In this document: piece by piece, positions 56,808-64,000 of the stretch
Layout: each line of letters opens with the position of its first letter
How positions within the stretch are numbered: the first letter of the stretch is position 1
Source: Ehretia macrophylla
Lineage: Eukaryota > Streptophyta > Magnoliopsida > Boraginales > Ehretiaceae
Assembly: GCA_037974665.1 (NCBI GenBank)
Contig: CM075772.1
Span: 43,614,552 to 43,678,551, forward strand
Length of the DNA stretch: 64,000 nucleotides
Reading direction: 5' to 3'
The notes under the pieces: generated by a model
The model's input: only the letters and a program-made list of their open reading frames with translations
Databases searched by the model: none
Told to the model about the DNA's origin: nothing
Translations under genes and position numbers: made by a program

Positions 56808-56966
56808 GTCTAGAGCAAAAGAAATTTTAGCAAGAAAAAGAGCGATGTTTCTTATGAAACCAACATGGACATGAGAAGAAGAATTGTGCCAAATATCACG
56901 CTTGGCATGCAAAGAAATAGGTGAATAAGGCACCGAAAAATCGGTGGAAGTTGAAGCAATAGGCAA
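56808..56966 (+). pseudogene. Outer copia gag, second part with zinc knuckle
   Basis: Follows the TSD at 56803 and keeps the frame of 47335-48025. It contains a CCHC zinc-knuckle relic in which the second Cys is now a stop (C-F-L-stop-N-Q-H-G-H-E-K-K-N-C). A further in-frame stop is near 56827. Gag binds element RNA through this finger. Confidence 0.8.
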
Positions 56967-58080
56967 TTTTTAGGTTATTATTTGGAACTAGTTTTCAATT
57001 TGGATTTGAAAAATACTTTGGTTGTACCATCATTTAGATGGGATTTGGTTTGTATTTCTATTTCGGGACAAATCAGGAATTTATCATTCTTTTGAAAATA
57101 ATAAGTTTAGTCTTTCTTCAAATTCAAATGTTGTTATTATTAGTTCATTATGCAATTGCAATAACCTATGCATATATATGATTAACACTATTGCATCATA
57201 AAGTTAAACTTTGCATGTGGAATCACATGCTATTAAGCGCAAATTAAATAAAGAAATTTAAGCTACATTATGACACAAGCGCAAAGGTTATCACTTTGGG
57301 GAAAAACATTAAAGAATACAACTTATATTCTAAACAAAGTACCCACTAAAGCATTATCACATTTTGGGATGTCCAGTTAAGGCAAGGCCTTATAGGAGAC
57401 ATAAAGAGAAACTAGACTCCAAAATAGTGAGCAGCTGCTTTATTAGGTTTTACAAAGGGCCACAAAACTTAAGATCCCACAATTAGGACAGTTTTGAGAC
57501 GAAAACTGTAACATTTTGAGGATATTGAGTTTGGGGGAGAAATAAGGTTATGGACATTGTCATTGAGGAAGAATAAGTTTCGATTCCTACTATTGCTTTT
57601 GACAATGTGCAAGTTTTCACACCTATCATTGATCAAGAAGCAAATTCGAAACCTCAAAAGACAATGTTGAACAACTCCCCAAACAAGATGAGGTAATTGT
57701 TCTAGAAGAACAAACTCAATAACCTCAAGAAACAATGCCACTAAGGAAATCCACAAGAGAAAGGAAAAATACAATTTCTCCAAAGAACATAAGGAAAATA
57801 ATGGAATGGTGGGAGATGATTCAATCAACTTCCATCAGTACATGCATGGTTCTAACTCTCAAAAGTATATTAATATCAATCAAGAGTACAAGTCAAAATA
57901 AGGCCATAAAATTTGGGATCTTGTCCTATTACTAGAAGGTGCGAACCCCATAGGTTAAAATCAAAGGGGTTCGAATGGTAATGTGAAAAGATTACTAGTC
58001 TTGTAGCTTAAGATTTTACTCAAAAGGAAGGCATTAAATTTTTAAGAGACTTTCACTCAGGTTTCAAAGAAAGACTATTT
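56967..58080 (+). pseudogene. Outer copia pol, integrase part (severely decayed)
   Basis: Homology is scattered: GYSKRSK-like and HFEDIEFGG-like pieces around 57390-57535, in different frames with stops, with large deletions. 57735-57935 is open but has no motif of its own. Only the copia integrase-to-RT order can be inferred. Confidence 0.5.
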
Positions 58081-59052
58081 CAGGATAATTTTGGGGAATG
58101 TTGCACATTTTGAATTTGAGTTACATCAAATGGATATTAAGACGGTGTTTCTCAATGGCGAAATTGATGAGACAATGTACATGGTACAACCAAAAAACTT
58201 TGTGTTGAAAGACATAAAGAATATGATTTGCAAATTAAAGAAATTCATCTATGCACTCAAACAAATTTTTTGTTAAAGGTACTGTAAATTTCATCAAGTA
58301 ATTATCTCCTTTGGTTTTGAGATAAATGTTGTTGATAATTGTATGTAACTCAGGTTCAGTGGGAGTAAGAATATCTTCCTAGTTTCAAAATTTGATCACA
58401 TACATTTTGCCACTAATGATATAAGCGTGTTGCACGAAACCAACTTGGTAACATTTCTTTTGTATTAGGGGTTCAGATACAACAAGATTGCTCTCAAGGA
58501 ATTTTTGGATTATAACTAGAGAGCTATATCAATAAGATACTTAAAAGTTTGGCATGCAAGACAATAAACCAGGTGACACCCCTATCATTAAAGAGAGTTC
58601 AATTTCAGGAAATGCCCGAAAGTTAATGTTAAAGGTAAGGAAATTCAAAAGATCCCTTATGCGTCAGCTGTAAGGAATCTGAAGAAAACTCAAGTATGTA
58701 CGTGTCTGTATTGCGCGTACATAGTAAGGATGTTAGTCATAAACTAAGGAACCCTATAATGGATCATAAAAAAATTAGGACACAAATAAGTTATGAAGAA
58801 TTGATAGAGAATAAAAGATTACATATTCACATATCGGAAGTCAGATCAGTTGTTGATCATTAGGTATTATGATTCCGATTCTTTGGGATTCCGAGACATT
58901 GAGAGATCCATCAAATGTCTAGGTACCTAAGAAAAGAGTACAGAGTGTATAGATTTTTATAAAGCATATTGGGACAAACTCTATAATTACGGATTCGCTT
59001 ATTAAGGAACTACCACCCAATGTCTTTAATGAACATACTGCTCATAAGGGTG
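58081..59052 (+). pseudogene. Outer copia RT and RNase H (decayed)
   Basis: RT pieces in order: HQMDIKTVFLNGEIDETMYM, VCKLKKFIYALKQ-like, KFHQVIISFGFEINVVD, SGSKNIFLV, then ATNDI. The catalytic YVDD is not recognisable. At about 59005-59050 the C-terminal LPPNVFNEHTAHKGVV matches the end of copia RNase H. At least six stops and several frameshifts. Clearly non-functional. Confidence 0.82.
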
Positions 59053-59172
59053 TAGTATTGTATGAAGATATTACGATTTATTGGGAGTTTGTATTTTGAT
59101 GCTTTATGTATGGTTTAGGACCTACTTTGGTATTTGGTATTTAATATTTAGATATTTTCTGCAGAAATAAAG

Positions 59173-59332
59173 TATTCAGTTCAGATTCACTCTGTTACAT
59201 TATGTTCGGTTTTGATCTCACTAAAGTATGACCAGTTGAAAATAGACATGTCTATTCAGTTCAGATTCACTCTGTTACATTATGTTCGATTTCGATCTCA
59301 CTAAAGTAGGTTCAGTTGAAAATAGACATGTC
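59173..59332. repeat. 80-bp tandem duplication
   Basis: TATTCAGTTCAGATTCAC ... AAAATAGACATGTC at 59173 and 59253, with a few differences. It lies between RNase H and the 3' LTR. Confidence 0.9.
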
Positions 59333-59567
59333 TGGATACATTTCATATAATTTTCCATGCTACGCATACATGATTGATCTATGTCATTTGGTTGTATTGG
59401 TATACGTGACCATTGATGGGTTTAGTTACGCTAAATGTGATGAAGACCGCTTTGATCCTATATCGATATAGTCAATGGACGAGATTGTCCGGATATACCC
59501 TAAGGTTGTGATAGCAAATTTTGGAGCTCATAAAGCTAAACACATTTGTAAGGTTACATATATGGCC

Positions 59568-59578
59568 TAGTGGGAGAT
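59568..59578 (+). promoter_or_regulatory. Polypurine tract of outer copia
   Basis: AGTGGGAGATT abuts the LTR start TGTTGGAAAATT, as in many copia elements. Confidence 0.8.
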
Positions 59579-60112
59579 TGTTGGAAAATTTCAACATGTG
59601 GGGCCACACATGTAAATATTTAAATGTGTTGTGCTATCTGTTAATTAAGCCTAATTAAAGTGATCTTATTAAGAATTAAATTTAGGCTTATGGGTATAAT
59701 TGTCATAGAATTAATGTGTAGATACTTTACAGATATTTCTAATTTGATGAGGGGCCAAATAAGAAATATCTAAAACTTATAAATTATATTAGGGTTATGG
59801 TCCCCAAATTGTACGTACATTATTTTTCTATGCATCCTCATCAACAGAGAAAATAGGCTATACCCTTGGCAAAGTTTGTACCAATTTGGAAGATCTCAAC
59901 CTATTCATCTACCTTCGACAATGGATTTAGGTACGCTTTCGTTTTTCTATATTTTTATTCTTTTGATTTGACATGGGTAGTAAAAGTGAATATTAGAGTT
60001 TGTTAAAGAACTTGTAGAAACATGTTTTGGCTCTCTTTTGGGTTGAATTTATGAAGTTCTTAATGTTGTTAGAGACTGTGAACATGTTATTTATATTTGG
60101 CAAATCCTAACA
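59579..60112 (+). mobile_element. Outer copia 3' LTR
   Basis: About 534 bp from TGTTGGAAAATTTC to AAATCCTAACA. No 5' partner remains, so its right end is from the CA terminus only. It contains no gene. Confidence 0.7.
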
Positions 60113-60129
60113 CATAGGACTAGTTTCAT

Positions 60130-61215
60130 AGTGATGAAAGTTCCAAGTGGAATTAGAAGGACTAGCAATCCACGTCACTCCGCTAAAGACAAAAAGGAGA
60201 TTGCTAAATGAAACAACTCTAAATTTGTAGTCTTTTCCAATGAATGGCAATGCATATTGTTTATTAAGTTAATTTACTAAATCAGATACTCTAATTATCT
60301 AAAATATGTTACTAAAGAGAATTGGAAATAGTAAATAGTTATTTTATACATCGTGCATTATCGTACCTAGGTGAAAATTCTGGGATTAGCAGTCCATGTG
60401 GCCGCCAAAGATAATTAAAAGGAGGTTGTGGAATGCAAGAACCGTGAAGAAAAATGAAAATAATATAAAAGGAGTAAAAACACTATATATTTATATAGAT
60501 AAAAGAATACTAAAAGACTTGTGCTTTAACATGCATAGGTGGATCTAAAATTTTTCTTTTTAATGAAAGTTTATTGGCTTTGTAGACTAAGAATACCCCT
60601 ATATTTAATATATGTTGTAGGATTAGTGGTGAATAAGAAACACAAAATAAAATATAGTCTTAAACGGGTATGGTTATAATGATTTTCAAACCCGTTAAAT
60701 ATATATGAGTTATGATTTTTATTGTAAATTATCTTAAACGATTATGGTTATAGTTATTTCTTTTTTTGTGACAATCGATTCCTAAATTTGATAACAATGG
60801 AGTCTTAATAAAATAAGCGTTGACAGAGACTTGTTAAAAATCTAAGAATTGTTTTTGATCTGAAATATGGTCTCAAAGTGAAGGGTAATGAAATCTGTAC
60901 TCGTAAACCCTAAAATTATGGAAACAAATTAATAAATCCGACTATGTATGTCTTTCCTAGCTACTGTGTGTTATATGGGACGATTAGATATGGTGGTCCC
61001 TTTAATTATGATAATATTTCTATATTTGTATATTTGTATGTATGAATGTTTGTGAGTATACCCAATAAAATCAGTCGGAATAAATAAATGATCAGAAATT
61101 TAAGTCCTGCTTTTGTGCTTCCTAACTAGTAGTCTTTGATGTTTGCTTTTTCCAGTTCCTTTAAATCTATTGTGAATTGTATTGATATTTATGTTGAAAT
61201 TTTGCTTATGACGAC
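60130..61215 (+). pseudogene. Degenerate lectin (PP2-like) gene copy
   Basis: Keeps parts of the lectin gene in order: two copies of the inverted-repeat motif (60163-60206, 60388-60430), a match to the second intron (60538-60575 to 35651-35690), the last codons (60862-60906 to 36022-36067), the 3' UTR with CCCAATAAAATCAGTCGG and a downstream stretch to 61215. Exon 1-2 and most of exon 3 are gone, and about 280 bp of foreign or unmatched sequence fill the gap. It cannot encode the lectin. Confidence 0.75.
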
Positions 61216-62250
61216 TCTTTACGAGTAAATAAGCATAGCAAATTCACACGTCGAAATCAAATGAGTAATGATCAATGAAAAATTTAATGATAAAGTTGAA
61301 GGATCAACTTTGAAAAATTCAAAAAAATAAAATTAGGAAGTGAGTTTGTTCCATATAAAAATAAATAAAGCCAAGAATGTGACGTTCTATGAACAAAATT
61401 TGACACTTGTTTTGGGCTCAAATTCATGTTCGTGGGTCCGACTATCACTTTATTTTTTGATGCAACGTTTTGTTTAAATTCTATAAATAAATAAAAAATT
61501 CAGCAATTATTCCACAATTTATTTTGCAATTTATTCTAAAAATAGATAACATAAATAAATATTCAACTTTTTGTTTTTGCATACTTAAATGTTTTGCAAG
61601 ATTAGTGGAGATGGTTACTGACTCTTCTCTTTAGTAACTATTTTCTCTATGATATTTTTGGTAATTCTTATTACTTGTAATTGCTTTTGGCTTTTTGTAA
61701 AAATTTGATATAGGAATTTTTGTAAGAAGAGGTTGTTTGTATTTCTTCTAGATTAGATTCAACAACGGGGCAGGTAAGTCCCTCGTCCTGTCATGAAGGT
61801 TAGGCTCTATCTCTCCCTCAATTCTTGTACATCTTTTTTATATCAATATAATCGTGTAGGATAGTTACCTTAAAAATAAATAAATAAATAAATATTTTCA
61901 AGATCTATTTAAGAAATAATCATAAAACCACAATAAATGTCATTATTTAAAATTAATCCCAAATATAAATGGTCATCAGACTTCTTTGACCTTTGAAACC
62001 TTAGTCAGGCGATGATTGAATTTTTGTATTTGGTAATAAAATGTTATATAATAATGAAAAATACTATAAAATGTAATACAGTAATTTCTTGCTAATAAAG
62101 AATGACCAAGGAATAGCCATATAATACACACCCACAAACTTGCACATGTTTATAACTTTTTTTTTTTGTTTTGTTTGCCAGACACGTTTATAAACTAGAT
62201 AGAGAGGGAGTGCTATGATGATATCGTTTACGATGTGGAGTATTCCACGT
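61216..62250. other. Non-coding, possible LINE tail
   Basis: No ORF. 61780-61895 ends in GTACATCTTTTTTATATC and a (AAAT)n tail, which looks like a LINE or SINE end, but no coding or TSD was seen. The stretch is AT-rich. Confidence 0.35.
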
Positions 62251-62517
62251 TATAAGGTAATATATATTGTCTTTCTATTTTTGTCTAATCTGCAATTTGA
62301 ACAAGAATAAAACCTTTGTTTTATTTTCTCTTTATGATTTTTTTTTTTTTTGCCTATCTTATTTTCATTTCTTTCCCTGACGAATCCAAACATATCATAA
62401 AAGGAGAAATATTGTAGATAATAACAAGCCACGACGCAAGGCGACTACTACGATTTCTTTTCGGTCATGTCACACCAACTGGGAGTTTTGCATCCGACAC
62501 ATTAAATGAATAATACA
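62251..62517. repeat. Old repeat block
   Basis: 62262-62410 matches 46158-46300 (ATTGTCTTTCTATTTTTGTC and GACGAATCCAAACATA). Confidence 0.7.
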
Positions 62518-64000
62518 ATAGACATATTAAATGAATAATACAATAAATCATGTTCTAAAATTATATCTAATTGACTTTTAAAGCATATAATCTATCACTA
62601 GCATAGGAGCCGATCTTCAGTGTGGTTTTGGGCATGCATTTTCGCACGCGATATGGTGAACTATGTGGTGTCGTGAATCTTGTATTGGAAATGCCGCTCT
62701 TGGATATAATTTTGGTAAGCAAAACACAATTTCATTTAGATACCTAAAATTAGTTCACCTTTACCTAAATTCCTTGGTCACTAAATTTTTAGTATTAACG
62801 CTATATTACGATTCACTTTTTTAGAGAAACGAAAAGGAAGGGAATGGATTAATTGAGGAATTCTTCCTCTGTTTAGATTTACTTTTGGAAGGAAAGAAAA
62901 TAAATGAAGGGATTAAAATATTTTGTAAGGTTACAATTTTGCAATCCTCTCAGTTTTGAATTTTTTGAAGGAAAAGCAATGACTATAAGAAGTCCACTGA
63001 CCCGGTTTGTTCCTTTTGTTATTATTGCTGCCAATGATGTCTAAGAACCATTCATGTGGAAATTGTGGGATTAGCAATCTCCCTCTGCAAAAGACAATAA
63101 CGAGGTTGTTACGAAAGAGAAGTGAAGTTGATCCAGCTAGAGTTGTCAAATATAACTAATTATGATAAAAGATTTCGAAGGTATGCTATCCTGTCATAAA
63201 TACTATTTGGCACTTAAGTGATTTAGGCACTGTTTGATGACCTAACTTTTTGACACTTAAAAGTGTTTCGTATGAATTTAGACGTTAATCTCACATGTTT
63301 GGCCCATTTCTGAAAGTACTTTTAGATAAAAGCTGAAGTTGAAAAAAGATTAAAAACAAGAAGATCCAAATCGTAGCTTTTTCAAAATAGATTTTTGTGA
63401 AACTATTTTTATATAATGAGGGAAACTATTTTCTTTTTGTTTGTCAAATATACCATTTCACATTTTTTAAAGTACAATATTCCCCTCAAATTTTCTAAAA
63501 GCTCAACTTAGAAACTTTACTGAGAGTCTTAGGGTGGAGCTAGTGTCGTTTTGCGTTGGATAAACTTCTTGTTATAAAAAGAAAACGAGGTTATTGAAAT
63601 GTGCTATTTTATTTTGGAGAGACAACAATTTAATAGAAAAAGATACATGTATCTTTCGAAATGTTTGATCTTTGTAAATGGGCGCTTACTATCTCATTTC
63701 TAATAGGATTGGTGATGGTTGATAAACTTTCTCCTTGCATGATAATTGACACCCCTCAGACAATCTTCTTTTTCTACATAACAATAGAGTTTTCTACCTT
63801 AATCTGGACAATAAAGTCTCAGATATCATTGATCATGGCCAAACCCAATGTTGAAAGGAATGACCCCTTTAGGTGGAAATGCTTGTGATAAGGGTACTTT
63901 CACATTTAACAGTCCTTGGGATCATATTGCACTCGGCGCACCCCATAATTTTATGCTTGACATCACTTAATCTGGTTCTCCCATAATACGCACAAGCATA
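62518..64000 (+). repeat. Duplicated block upstream of lectin gene (copy 2)
   Basis: Collinear with 32159-33640 and cut by the window edge. It contains the inverted-repeat motif (63073-63110) and the start of the same LINE tail (63660 on). The 75-codon ORF 63661-63888 is part of that LINE. Confidence 0.85.

Overview
The window is repeat-dense plant nuclear DNA, most likely from a eudicot. It is AT-rich and holds decayed Ty1/copia and Ty3/gypsy LTR retrotransposons (Tekay-type chromovirus, Athila-type), a TRIM element, L1-type LINE tails and (TA)n tracts. Only one host gene is convincing: a three-exon gene for a phloem-protein-2/Nictaba-like lectin at 35291-36074 (+). I saw no tRNA, rRNA, CRISPR array or bacterial-type operon. 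All calls come from reading the sequence; no database search was run.

Layout. 1-868: a promoter relic like that of the lectin gene, then a minus-strand copia LTR. 866-29538: a nested stack. The outermost layer is a minus-strand gypsy relic (LTR pieces 866-2420 and 27383-29538). Inside it is a 3'-truncated plus-strand Athila-type element (5201-6763 plus 22077-26339). A minus-strand Tekay-type chromovirus (6764-22071, TSD GAGCT) sits in the Athila 5' LTR. A plus-strand copia (8095-13428, TSD TTAAG) sits in the chromovirus left LTR. 29539-34320: old repeat blocks, a small copia remnant (30055-31259) and a LINE tail. 34600-36260: the lectin gene with its promoter and 3' UTR. 37374-42637: a Tekay-like LTR fragment, a complete TRIM (40398-40948) and a gag-only copia (41256-42637). 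42757-46100: two LINE insertions with visible target-site duplications, separated by an ATT-rich microsatellite. 46900-60112: a decayed plus-strand copia whose gag is split by a second, gag-only copia (48026-56802, TSD TAAGG). 60130-61215: a degenerate second lectin copy. 62250-64000: a near copy of the block upstream of the lectin gene.

How it fits together. Retroelement coding regions carry many stops and some frameshifts, so none looks autonomous. The nesting gives a relative insertion order. The lectin gene, its dead copy, the promoter relic at 1-109 and the duplicated upstream blocks (32.2, 46.4 and 63 kb) suggest a former tandem lectin cluster broken up by retrotransposons. A short imperfect inverted-repeat motif (AGCAATCTCC ... 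GGAGGTTGTT) recurs nine times, always in these lectin-associated stretches; it is the least explained signal here.
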